Notes under the pieces: generated by a model | The model's database searches: none | Seen by the model: only the letters and a program-made list of their open reading frames with translations | Told to the model about the DNA's origin: nothing | Position numbers and translations under genes: made by a program | From: Clostridiales bacterium DTU024 | Lineage (GTDB): Bacteria > Bacillota > Clostridia > Christensenellales > Aristaeellaceae | Direction of reading: 5' to 3' | Assembly: GCA_001513425.1 (NCBI GenBank) | Contig: LFTR01000075.1 | Coordinates: 1 to 36,383, forward strand | Length of the DNA stretch: 36,383 bases | Part shown: positions 24,726 through 31,901 of the stretch, one piece after another | How the letters are laid out: each line of letters begins with the position of its first letter | Position numbering within the stretch: position 1 is the first letter of the stretch

Positions 24726-24753
24726 CCCGCGCCCTTGTTGGCGCGGGTTTTTT
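24726..24753 (+). terminator. rho-independent terminator of the SPFH/RHH operon
   Basis: CCCGCGCC and GGCGCGGG pair perfectly around CTTGTT and are followed by six T. It isolates the SPFH/RHH pair from the pectin operon. Confidence 0.9.
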
Positions 24754-24772
24754 GGCGAAAAAGGCGACACAT

Positions 24773-24801
24773 TTGACAAACGGCGGGGAAGACCCTATAA
24801 T
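24773..24801 (+). promoter_or_regulatory. consensus promoter of the pectin-use operon
   Basis: TTGACA, a 17-base spacer and TATAAT match the sigma-A consensus exactly. The leader of about 80 bases to the first start codon contains two small inverted repeats (CTGAA/TTCAG near 24832 and ACGGC/GCCGT at 24850-24863) that could be operator or leader RNA structure. No clear cre site or riboswitch was found. Confidence 0.85.
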
Positions 24802-24889
24802 TCGAGTGAGCAATTTCCTATATATTTGGCGCTGAAACTTCAGAATCTGACGGCATTTGCCGTTCGACAGCATCTTAGGAGGAATGATC

Positions 24890-26158
24890 ATGAAAAAACT
24901 TCTGGCACTCTCTCTGGCACTGGTAATGGTATTTGGCCTTAGCACAACGGCGCTGGCACAAAGCACCATCAGCTTCTCCTGGTGGGGCGGAGACGCCCGC
25001 CATGAGGCAACCATAAAGGCGGTGGACGCTTTTGAAGCCAAGAACCCCGACATCGCGGTATCCGACGAATACTCGGCATGGAGCGGCTGGGAAGAAAAAA
25101 TGGGCCAGCGCTTTGCTTCCAACTCGGCACCGGACCTCAACCAGATCAACTGGAACTGGATCACGGCATTCAGTTCTGACGGCAGCAAATTCGTGGATCT
25201 GAACACGCTATCCGACATTATCGACCTGTCGCAATTCGAAAAGTCGGGTCTGGACGCCTGCACAGTGGCGGGCAAGCTGCAGGGACTGCCGGTTTCCATG
25301 ACCGGACGCATCTTCTACTGGAACAAAGCGGCTTTTGAAAAAGCCGGTATAGGAGTACCCGCATCCCACGCGGAACTGATGGCCGCGGGCCAAGTCTTCA
25401 AAGATAAATTGGGCGAAGACTATTACCCCTTGGTCTTGGGCACCTATGACCGCATGATCCTAATGGTCTTCTATCTGGAAAGCGTGTACGGCAAAGATTG
25501 GGTCGTCGAAAACAAGCTCAATTATACCAAAGATGAAATTGCCGCTGGCCTCAACTTCATCAAGGAGATGGAAGACGGGCATGTTATCCCTACCCTGATG
25601 AAACTGACCGGCGATGGCGCTGATTCCCTGGACAAGAACAATAACTGGATGGACGGCCATTACGGCGGCATCTTTGAATGGGACTCCGCCGCGGGCAAGT
25701 TCCAGAAGGCCCTCAATGAAGACCAGGAATTCGTCGTTGGAGAACACTTCAGCGATTGGGGCGAATACCAAGGCGGCTATGCCAAGGTATCCATGGCGCT
25801 GGCCATTTCCGAAACCGCCCAGGATAAAGAAGCCGCAGCTAAATTGCTCAACTTCCTCTTGAACGAGGAAGAAGGCGTCGCCCTGATGGAATCCCAGCGC
25901 GGTATTCCTTTGTCCAAGAAAGCCAATGAGTACCTGGCCGCCAACAAGCTGCTGGATCCCATTGTGGCGGAAGCAAATGCCAAGGTCCTCTCTTGGGTTA
26001 GATTCAACCTGGACCCGCTGTTTGAATCCAACGAACTGAAGGCCGATGAAACCGGCGTATATGCGCAGGTCATGGCCAACCTAAGCTATGGCGAAGTGGA
26101 TGTAGACGGTGCGGCTGACATGCTGATCGAAGGCGTGAACAGCGTACTGGGCAACTAA
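24890..26158 (+). CDS. extracellular sugar-binding protein of an ABC importer (family 1)
   Basis: A 422-residue solute-binding protein for oligosaccharide import. A signal peptide (MKKLLALSLALVMVFGLSTTALAQ) is followed by ISFSWWGGDARHEATIKAVDAFE, the usual start of family 1 sugar-binding proteins, and by FASNSAPDLNQINWNW and LNFLLNEEEG segments of that fold. Uniquely for a Gram-positive binding protein, the signal ends in ALA-Q with no lipobox Cys, so it is predicted to be released or tethered in some other way. The GH105 and GH28 neighbours suggest galacturonate or rhamnogalacturonan oligomers as ligand. The start is ATG 24890 with AGGAGG. An intercistronic hairpin follows, consistent with higher expression than the downstream genes. 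Confidence 0.88.
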   Translation: MKKLLALSLALVMVFGLSTTALAQSTISFSWWGGDARHEATIKAVDAFEAKNPDIAVSDEYSAWSGWEEKMGQRFASNSAPDLNQINWNWITAFSSDGSKFVDLNTLSDIIDLSQFEKSGLDACTVAGKLQGLPVSMTGRIFYWNKAAFEKAGIGVPASHAELMAAGQVFKDKLGEDYYPLVLGTYDRMILMVFYLESVYGKDWVVENKLNYTKDEIAAGLNFIKEMEDGHVIPTLMKLTGDGADSLDKNNNWMDGHYGGIFEWDSAAGKFQKALNEDQEFVVGEHFSDWGEYQGGYAKVSMALAISETAQDKEAAAKLLNFLLNEEEGVALMESQRGIPLSKKANEYLAANKLLDPIVAEANAKVLSWVRFNLDPLFESNELKADETGVYAQVMANLSYGEVDVDGAADMLIEGVNSVLGN

Positions 26159-26170
26159 ACGTTGAACCGG

Positions 26171-26206
26171 GAGCAGGCCGCCGCGTGTGCAGCGGCCTGC
26201 TCTTCC
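26171..26206 (+). terminator. intercistronic hairpin after the binding-protein gene (partial terminator)
   Basis: GAGCAGGCCGC and GCGGCCTGCTC form a perfect 11-bp stem around a 10-base loop, followed only by TTCCTTT. The weak T run suggests partial termination or 3'-end protection of the binding-protein message while downstream genes are still transcribed. Confidence 0.65.
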
Positions 26207-26220
26207 TTTGGTGGCTAAAA

Positions 26221-27330
26221 ATGAGCGTTGTACGATTTATCCTGGATTACATAGCCGCATATACGGATTACAAGACCTATTGGAATTATGAGGACGGCTG
26301 CGTCCTTATTGGCTGTGTGCGCCTTTATGAAGTGACCCGAAACCCCGCGTACAAGCAATTTATTATGGATTATCTGTATAAGAGAGTGGATAAAAAGGGT
26401 GCCATCGCGTCTTATGAGTCAGAGCAATACAATATCGACAGCATCAACAGCGGCAAGCTTCTGTTTTTCGGCCTGCGCGAATCGGGCGATGCGCGCTTCC
26501 GCATTGCGCTCGACTATCACATGCAGCGGCTGTGTGAACACCCGCGCTGTCAAAACGGCAGCTTCTGGCACAAGAGCATCTATCCCTACCAGATTTGGCT
26601 GGATGGTCTATATATGGCGCAGCCTTTTTATGCGGAGTACGACATGCTCTTAGGCGGCAAAGCCCATGCGGGGGACATTGTACTGCAATTTGACAACGTG
26701 CGCCGCTTCATGTTTGATGAAAACAAGCAATTATCCTACCATGCCTATGATGAAAGCCGCCAAATGTTCTGGTGTGACAAAGAAACCGGTCTGTCCCCCA
26801 ATTTCTGGCTGCGCTCCATGGGCTGGTATTTGATGGCGCTGGCAGACACGATCGATTTGATCGATGAACAGCTGTACGAGCATAAGCGAAGGCTTCAGGA
26901 TATTTTCGGGGAGGCCGTGCGGGGCATCATGCGTTATCAGGCGCAGAACGGCCTCTTTTATCAGCTGATCGACAGGCAGGCTTTGGCGGGCAATTACACG
27001 GAAGCCTCCGGCAGCGCCATGGTGGCCTATGCCCTGATGAAGGGCGCGCGTATCGGCGCGTTGCTCGAAGAAAAGTACGCGCCCGCCGGCCGCGCGGTAT
27101 TTGACGCCTTGGTCAAGAACAAACTGAAGACTGAGGAAGGCACGGCGCACCTTGAGGACATCTGTCTGGTGGCGGGCTTGGGCGGACAGCAAATGCGCGA
27201 CGGCAGCGCGGAATATTACCTGTCAGAACCCAGAGTGAAAGATGACGCGAAAGGCGTGGGACCGTTCATAATGGCCTGCGCCGAATCGCTCATGCAGGAT
27301 GCGCCACCTTTATCAAGGAGGGATAGATAG
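26221..27330 (+). CDS. glycoside hydrolase family 105, unsaturated rhamnogalacturonyl/galacturonyl hydrolase
   Basis: A 369-residue (alpha/alpha)6-barrel enzyme like YteR/YesR. It removes the unsaturated galacturonyl residue left by pectate or rhamnogalacturonan lyases. Typical segments are YWNYEDGCVLIGCVRLYE (about residues 19-36), SFWHKSIYPYQIWLDGLYMAQPF near residue 118 with the catalytic Asp in WLDG, NFWLRSMGWYLMAL near residue 195 and YTEASGSAMVAYAL near residue 260. No signal peptide, so it acts on imported oligomers. The start is ATG 26221 with a modest GGTGG ahead; the ORF track's earlier GTG lies in the hairpin. Its stop overlaps the next gene by one base. Confidence 0.88.
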   Translation: MSVVRFILDYIAAYTDYKTYWNYEDGCVLIGCVRLYEVTRNPAYKQFIMDYLYKRVDKKGAIASYESEQYNIDSINSGKLLFFGLRESGDARFRIALDYHMQRLCEHPRCQNGSFWHKSIYPYQIWLDGLYMAQPFYAEYDMLLGGKAHAGDIVLQFDNVRRFMFDENKQLSYHAYDESRQMFWCDKETGLSPNFWLRSMGWYLMALADTIDLIDEQLYEHKRRLQDIFGEAVRGIMRYQAQNGLFYQLIDRQALAGNYTEASGSAMVAYALMKGARIGALLEEKYAPAGRAVFDALVKNKLKTEEGTAHLEDICLVAGLGGQQMRDGSAEYYLSEPRVKDDAKGVGPFIMACAESLMQDAPPLSRRDR

Positions 27331-28271
27331 TGTCTTTGCAGCAAAAAGCCTCGCGCGCCCTGCTTTCGCGAGGGGCAAAGAAATTGGATAGCGGCCGCAT
27401 CGGGTTTTTGTACGTCCTGCCGTGGCTGCTCGGCTTTCTCTTTTTCAAGCTCTATCCCTTTGCATCATCGCTGTATTACAGTTTTACCGATATGCATTTG
27501 TTCAACGGCATCAGCCGGTGGGGCTTTTTCAATTTTGAAAACATTTTTACATCCGGCCAGATAATCAAATCCTTCACCGTCACTTTCAAGTACGTTCTGG
27601 TGACTGTGCCGCTCAAATTGGTAACGGCGCTGTTTATCGCCTATATCCTTAATTTTCGCATCAAAGGGGTCACGTATTTCCGAACGGGCTATTACGTGCC
27701 GTCGATTTTAGGCGGTTCTGTCGCCATTGCGGTATTGTGGAAAGCACTGTTTCGCAACGAGGGGCTGGTCAACGCCATGCTGGCTGTGCTGGGGATAAAG
27801 GGTCCAAGCTGGCTGAGTGATCCGCAGTACGCACTTTTCATTATTAGCCTGCTGCGTATTTGGCAGTTCGGCTCGTCGATGGTCATTTTCCTTGCCGCCT
27901 TAAAGGGCGTGCCGGAAGATCTGTACGAAGCCTCCACCATCGACGGCGCCACCTCACGGCGGCAGTTCTTCAGCATCACCTTGCCGCTCATATCCCCCGT
28001 GATCTTTTACAACTTGGTAACACAATTGGTGCAGGCGTTCCAGGAATTCAACGGCCCCTATATTATTACCAAAGGCGGACCGCTCAACTCCACGCGCCTG
28101 GTGTCCATGATCATCTACGACCAAGGCATCAAGAACTATAAGATGGGGCTGTCCAGTGCGCTGGCATGGGTGCTGTTCATCATCCTGATGCTCCTGACGC
28201 TGGTAGCATTCAAGAGTCAGAAACACTGGGTCTATTATTCGGACGAGATGCAGGGAAGGGGCAAAAAATGA
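27330..28271 (+). CDS. sugar ABC transporter permease (MalF/LplB type)
   Basis: A 313-residue inner-membrane permease with six predicted spans, starting with FLYVLPWLLGFLFFKLYPFASSLYYSF as in MalF/UgpA-type permeases. The coupling EAA motif is LYEASTIDGATSRRQFFSITLPLISP near residue 195. GTG 27330 is the start, behind AAGGAGGG at a good distance, and it overlaps the GH105 stop by one base. It partners the downstream MalG-type permease and the binding protein at the head of the operon. No ATPase gene is present, so the pair probably uses a shared MsmK/UgpC-type subunit encoded elsewhere. Confidence 0.93.
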   Translation: MSLQQKASRALLSRGAKKLDSGRIGFLYVLPWLLGFLFFKLYPFASSLYYSFTDMHLFNGISRWGFFNFENIFTSGQIIKSFTVTFKYVLVTVPLKLVTALFIAYILNFRIKGVTYFRTGYYVPSILGGSVAIAVLWKALFRNEGLVNAMLAVLGIKGPSWLSDPQYALFIISLLRIWQFGSSMVIFLAALKGVPEDLYEASTIDGATSRRQFFSITLPLISPVIFYNLVTQLVQAFQEFNGPYIITKGGPLNSTRLVSMIIYDQGIKNYKMGLSSALAWVLFIILMLLTLVAFKSQKHWVYYSDEMQGRGKK

Positions 28272-29146
28272 CAACCGCAGTGAAGCCCCGGCGCCGGAAC
28301 AATCGCCGCCTCCTGTCCACCATTATTAGATATTTCGTACTGATTGCGGTAGGCATCGTCATGATCTACCCGCTGCTTTGGATGGTGAGCAGCACTTTCA
28401 AAAACAATAACGAGATATTCAGCGGCGTGCATCTTATCCCGCGTGAGCCGACATTGAACGGCTACCGCGACGCGATGAAGAGTTACGGCGGTGACATCGA
28501 CCTTTGGAAAAGCATGTTCAACACGTATAAAATTGTTTTGCCCAAGGTTCTTTTTACCGTGATCTCCGTCACCCTGACCGCGTATGGCTTTGGGCGCTTC
28601 CGCTTCAAGGGCCACGCATTTCTGTTTTCGATACTTATGAGTACGCTGTTTTTGCCGCAGGTGGTCCTCAACGTGCCGCAGTTCCTCATGTTCACGCGCC
28701 TGGGCTGGGTAGATTCGCCATGGTACATTCCCTTGATATTGCCAACGCTGTTTGCCACGGAAACCTACTTTGTATTCATGCTCATCCAGTTCATGCGCTC
28801 CATTCCGCGGGAGCTGGATGAAGCGTCCCGCATTGACGGATGCAACTCCCTCCAGACGCTCACCAAAGTCATCGTGCCCATGCTGTCCCCTGCCATGGTA
28901 TCCGTCGCGTTGTTCCAATTTATGTGGTCGAGCAACGATTTCATGGGGCCACTGCTGTATGTCAACACGCCTGCGCGCTACCCTGCCACCATCTACGTGA
29001 AACTATCCATGGACGCCGATACGGGGTTTGAGTGGAACCGTGTGCTGGCAGTCAGCCTCATCTCGATCATTCCGTCGCTGGTCGTCTTTTTCATGGCGCA
29101 GAGCAAATTCGTGGACGGCATCTCCGCCGGCGCGCTTAAAGGATGA
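28268..29146 (+). CDS. sugar ABC transporter permease (MalG type)
   Basis: A 292-residue permease with six predicted spans: an N-terminal span VLIAVGIVMIYPLLWMVSSTFK, then the central block, and the EAA motif ELDEASRIDGCNSLQTLTKVIVPMLSP near residue 190. The C-terminal FMAQSKFVDGISAGALKG matches MalG-family ends (F-x-x-GL-x-x-GA-x-KG). The start is ATG 28268, overlapping the preceding stop codon as ATGA; the ORF track's extra 34 codons lie inside the upstream permease gene. The stop in turn overlaps the GH28 start, so permease and enzymes are translationally coupled. Confidence 0.93.
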   Translation: MTTAVKPRRRNNRRLLSTIIRYFVLIAVGIVMIYPLLWMVSSTFKNNNEIFSGVHLIPREPTLNGYRDAMKSYGGDIDLWKSMFNTYKIVLPKVLFTVISVTLTAYGFGRFRFKGHAFLFSILMSTLFLPQVVLNVPQFLMFTRLGWVDSPWYIPLILPTLFATETYFVFMLIQFMRSIPRELDEASRIDGCNSLQTLTKVIVPMLSPAMVSVALFQFMWSSNDFMGPLLYVNTPARYPATIYVKLSMDADTGFEWNRVLAVSLISIIPSLVVFFMAQSKFVDGISAGALKG

Positions 29147-30714
29147 TAATCAAGCCGTTATTCATATCGGCACGGTCTGCCTGTATAGAACTTCCCCTTA
29201 AGGGGTATTACCACGCGGATGAGCCTGCCGGCCTGCGCCTCAATGAAGCGGATTACGGACAAGCGGATCGGGTGGTAACCTCGCTGTTCGGGCTTGCGCC
29301 CGACACGGCGTATCATCTCGAAATGCTGCAAAAAGGGCGCTTGGCGGCAGAAGTGCGCTTTAGAACAAAGGCAGAATTTGTCACCCTTAACGTGCGCGAT
29401 TTTGGCGCGTTTGGGGACGGGACGCACGATGATACCGCCGCCATTCAAGCCGCTATCCTCTGTTGTCCCAAAGAAAGCCGCGTTCTTGTGCCCACGGGGA
29501 AGTACCTGGTGTCGCCGCTGTTTCTCAAGTCGCACCTGCGGCTGGAAATCCAAAAAGGCGCGCAATTGAGGCTCCATCCGGCACGGGAAGAGAGCCCAAT
29601 TTTGCCCGGCATGATCCCTTCATGGGATGAAAAAAGCGAATACAACCTAGGTACATGGGAAGGCAATCCGCTGAGCATGCACGCGGCGCTTTTGACCGCG
29701 GTGGACGCGCACGATATCGAAGTATACGGCGAGGGCGTGCTGGACGGCCAGGCCGCTAAGGGCGATTGGTGGCTTGAGCCCAAAGTGAAAAAGAGCGGCG
29801 CGTGGCGCGGCCGGATGGTATTCCTGAACCGCTGCCAAAACGTGACCCTTCAGGGGCTGACCATTACCAACAGCCCCTCCTGGAACGTGCATCCCTACTT
29901 TTCCAAGGATCTTGTGTTGCTTGATTTATCCATCCAATCTCCATCTGACAGCCCCAACACGGACGGCATCAACCCGGAAAGCTGTCGCGATGTACTGATT
30001 TCAGGCGCGCGTCTTTCGGTGGGCGACGACTGCATTGCGATCAAAAGCGGCAAAATCTATATGGGCGCAACGTACAAAACGCCCACAGAGCGCGTTACGA
30101 TTTCGCACTGCCTGATGGAAAACGGCCACGGCGGCGTTACTATCGGCAGTGAAATGGCGGGCGGCGTAAGGGATATCCTTGTGACGGATTGCAGGATGCT
30201 GCGAACCGACCGCGCGCTGCGCATCAAAACGCGGCGCGGGCGGGGCAAGCAGGGCGTGATCGACCGGATCCATTTTGAGAATGTGAAAATGATCGACATT
30301 CCCGTTCCCATCGCGATCAACAGCTTTTATCACTGTGACCCGGACGGCCATGCGGAAAATGTGCAGGACAAGGAAGCAAGGCCCGCTGATGACGGAACGC
30401 CCGTCATCGGCGCGCTCTCCTTTAATAATGTCGTCGCCACCGGTTGCAGGCATGTTGCGGTGTATGCATTGGGGCTTCCGGAAAAGAAAATCAGGCGCAT
30501 TGCCATTACAAATTCCCGCTTCTCATTTGCGGAAGAAAAAGTCGTGCCGGCGCGGCCGGTAATGGCAGACGGCGTCGAACTCTGCGCCAAACGGGGCCTT
30601 ATTGCCCACAATGTGGAAAATCTGGCGCTAAGCGACGTGGCGTTTGGGGGTACCGTGGGCGAAACGCTGGAACTGCACGGCGTGGACAGCCTGATCAAGG
30701 AGGATGAGCTATGA
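29143..30714 (+). CDS. glycoside hydrolase family 28, intracellular polygalacturonase-type enzyme
   Basis: A 523-residue pectin hydrolase. Residues about 1-75 form a small beta domain (fibronectin-III-like, as in exo-acting GH28 enzymes). A right-handed beta-helix follows, starting at LNVRDFGAFGDGTHDDTAAIQAA. All GH28 signatures are visible: SPNTDGINPES with the first Asp, VGDDCIAIKSG with the Asp pair, NGHGGVTIGSE with the catalytic His, and ALRIKTRRGRG in place of the usual RIK. No signal peptide, so it should trim imported oligogalacturonides, probably from the non-reducing end. The start overlaps the permease stop (ATGA), and its stop overlaps the next start likewise. Confidence 0.93.
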   Translation: MIIKPLFISARSACIELPLKGYYHADEPAGLRLNEADYGQADRVVTSLFGLAPDTAYHLEMLQKGRLAAEVRFRTKAEFVTLNVRDFGAFGDGTHDDTAAIQAAILCCPKESRVLVPTGKYLVSPLFLKSHLRLEIQKGAQLRLHPAREESPILPGMIPSWDEKSEYNLGTWEGNPLSMHAALLTAVDAHDIEVYGEGVLDGQAAKGDWWLEPKVKKSGAWRGRMVFLNRCQNVTLQGLTITNSPSWNVHPYFSKDLVLLDLSIQSPSDSPNTDGINPESCRDVLISGARLSVGDDCIAIKSGKIYMGATYKTPTERVTISHCLMENGHGGVTIGSEMAGGVRDILVTDCRMLRTDRALRIKTRRGRGKQGVIDRIHFENVKMIDIPVPIAINSFYHCDPDGHAENVQDKEARPADDGTPVIGALSFNNVVATGCRHVAVYALGLPEKKIRRIAITNSRFSFAEEKVVPARPVMADGVELCAKRGLIAHNVENLALSDVAFGGTVGETLELHGVDSLIKEDEL

Positions 30715-31541
30715 ATGTGGGTATAAGGCTGCATGATGTAAGCGGCGATAGCCTGAAGCAGCGCGCACAAAACGCCAAAACAATGGGCTTCACGTGCACC
30801 CATCTCGCGCTGTCCAAGGTGATGGAATTTGCGACTGATGACATTGGCGTTTTGACACCGGCGCTGGCGTCATACGTCAAAACAACCCTTGCTCCCATGG
30901 ATATCGCAATACTGGGATGCTATCAAAATCTGGCGCACCCGGACGACCAATACGCCTTGCAGCTGCAGCGCGTCTACGCCGCGCACCTGCGCTTTGCCAA
31001 ATGGGCAGGAGCCATGGTGGTGGGTACGGAAACGGGCAACCCAAACGCGGAATTCCGCTATGAAGCGGATAAAAGCCATACCGAAGACACGCTCAAACTG
31101 TTTATTGACCGCCTTTTTCCGGTGATCAAGGATGCCGAAAAGCTGGGCACCGTCTTGGCTATAGAACCGGTGTATCGACATATCGTCTGTGATGCCAAGC
31201 GGGCGCGCAAGGTGCTGGATACCATCGCTTCTCCCAATCTGCAAATCATTCTGGACCCGGTCAACCTGCTGGACCCGGATAACCTTGACAGGCGAACCTA
31301 TGTACTTGACGAAGCGCTGACGCTTTTGCTGCCGGACACAGCGGTGCTGCACCTGAAGGACTACGTAATACAAGACGGCCGGATGAAGCCCGTAGCCGTG
31401 GGAATGGGCCTTATGGACTATGCACCATTCATTCAGAAGGTTGCCGGAGACAAACCTTATTTGCATATCACGCTGGAAAACACCACGCCCCGCAACGCTG
31501 AGCGTGCGGGGCAGGACGTCAGGAAGCTATGGACACTGTAA
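30711..31541 (+). CDS. sugar phosphate isomerase/epimerase-like TIM-barrel protein
   Basis: A 276-residue protein of the xylose-isomerase-like TIM-barrel family (AP_endonuc_2). Metal-ligand candidates are Glu in VLAIEPVYRH (about residue 146), Asp in QIILDPVNLLDPDN near 183, His in VLHLKDYV near 214 and the final Glu in LHITLENTTP near 250. Family members isomerise or epimerise sugars, inositols and hydroxy-pyruvate-type acids. In this operon, conversion of a galacturonate- or rhamnose-derived product is likely but unproven. The start overlaps the GH28 stop as ATGA. It is the last gene of the operon and converges on the small gene at 31567, with no good terminator between them. Confidence 0.8.
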   Translation: MNVGIRLHDVSGDSLKQRAQNAKTMGFTCTHLALSKVMEFATDDIGVLTPALASYVKTTLAPMDIAILGCYQNLAHPDDQYALQLQRVYAAHLRFAKWAGAMVVGTETGNPNAEFRYEADKSHTEDTLKLFIDRLFPVIKDAEKLGTVLAIEPVYRHIVCDAKRARKVLDTIASPNLQIILDPVNLLDPDNLDRRTYVLDEALTLLLPDTAVLHLKDYVIQDGRMKPVAVGMGLMDYAPFIQKVAGDKPYLHITLENTTPRNAERAGQDVRKLWTL

Positions 31542-31566
31542 GCTGCCTCAAGGGCACTTGCATGCC

Positions 31567-31785
31567 CTACGTAATCGTTTCAATATCATCATAGTAAGAC
31601 TCTTCGTCTACAATGCCCTCACCCGTCAACGGCTTTTTGAGGTTCTGTGGTGCCAGATTGCCCTTCTCGTAGCTGAGCGGTGCGCACGGAGATGCCCCTT
31701 CGCAATGTTCCAAGGCGTTCGCTTCGCTGAGTCTATCCAGAAATTTGCCGACCGGCCCTTTCTTCTTCTTGGTCTCTTCAGACAT
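31567..31785 (-). CDS. 72-aa conserved-looking protein with two cysteines, function unknown
   Basis: I do not recognise this small acidic/basic protein. It starts MSEETKKKKGPVGKFLDRL, has a middle CEGASPC motif (C-x5-C, about residues 28-34), continues APLSYEKGNLAPQNLKKP and ends with an acidic DEESYYDDIETIT tail. No signal peptide or membrane span is seen. GAGGAGA stands before the ATG at 31785, which argues for translation; the longer ORF-track start runs into the divergent promoter region. The gene is divergent from the pyrophosphatase and convergent with the pectin operon. The two cysteines could bind metal or form a disulphide, and a leader-like peptide substrate is possible, but no modifying enzyme lies nearby. 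Confidence 0.6.
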   Translation of the reverse strand: MSEETKKKKGPVGKFLDRLSEANALEHCEGASPCAPLSYEKGNLAPQNLKKPLTGEGIVDEESYYDDIETIT

Positions 31786-31842
31786 GCAAATCATCTCCTC
31801 TGGTAAAGTGTACCCTTTGATCGGTGCATCAAACGTTAACGA

Positions 31843-31871
31843 TTGACAGCGCCCGTTCAAATGCCTACACT
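31843..31871 (+). promoter_or_regulatory. promoter of the pyrophosphatase gene
   Basis: TTGACA, a 17-base spacer and TACACT lie 31 bases before the ATG at 31902. It sits in the space between the divergent small gene and the pyrophosphatase gene. Confidence 0.7.
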
Positions 31872-31901
31872 GAATTCGCGAAACGCGCATTAGGAGGCAG
31901 A

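Noticed and set aside
31551-31568. AGGGCA/TGCCCT hairpin between the convergent isomerase-like and 72-aa genes
   Set aside because: Only six pairs, no T run on either side, and it overlaps the small gene's stop codon; not enough for a terminator call.
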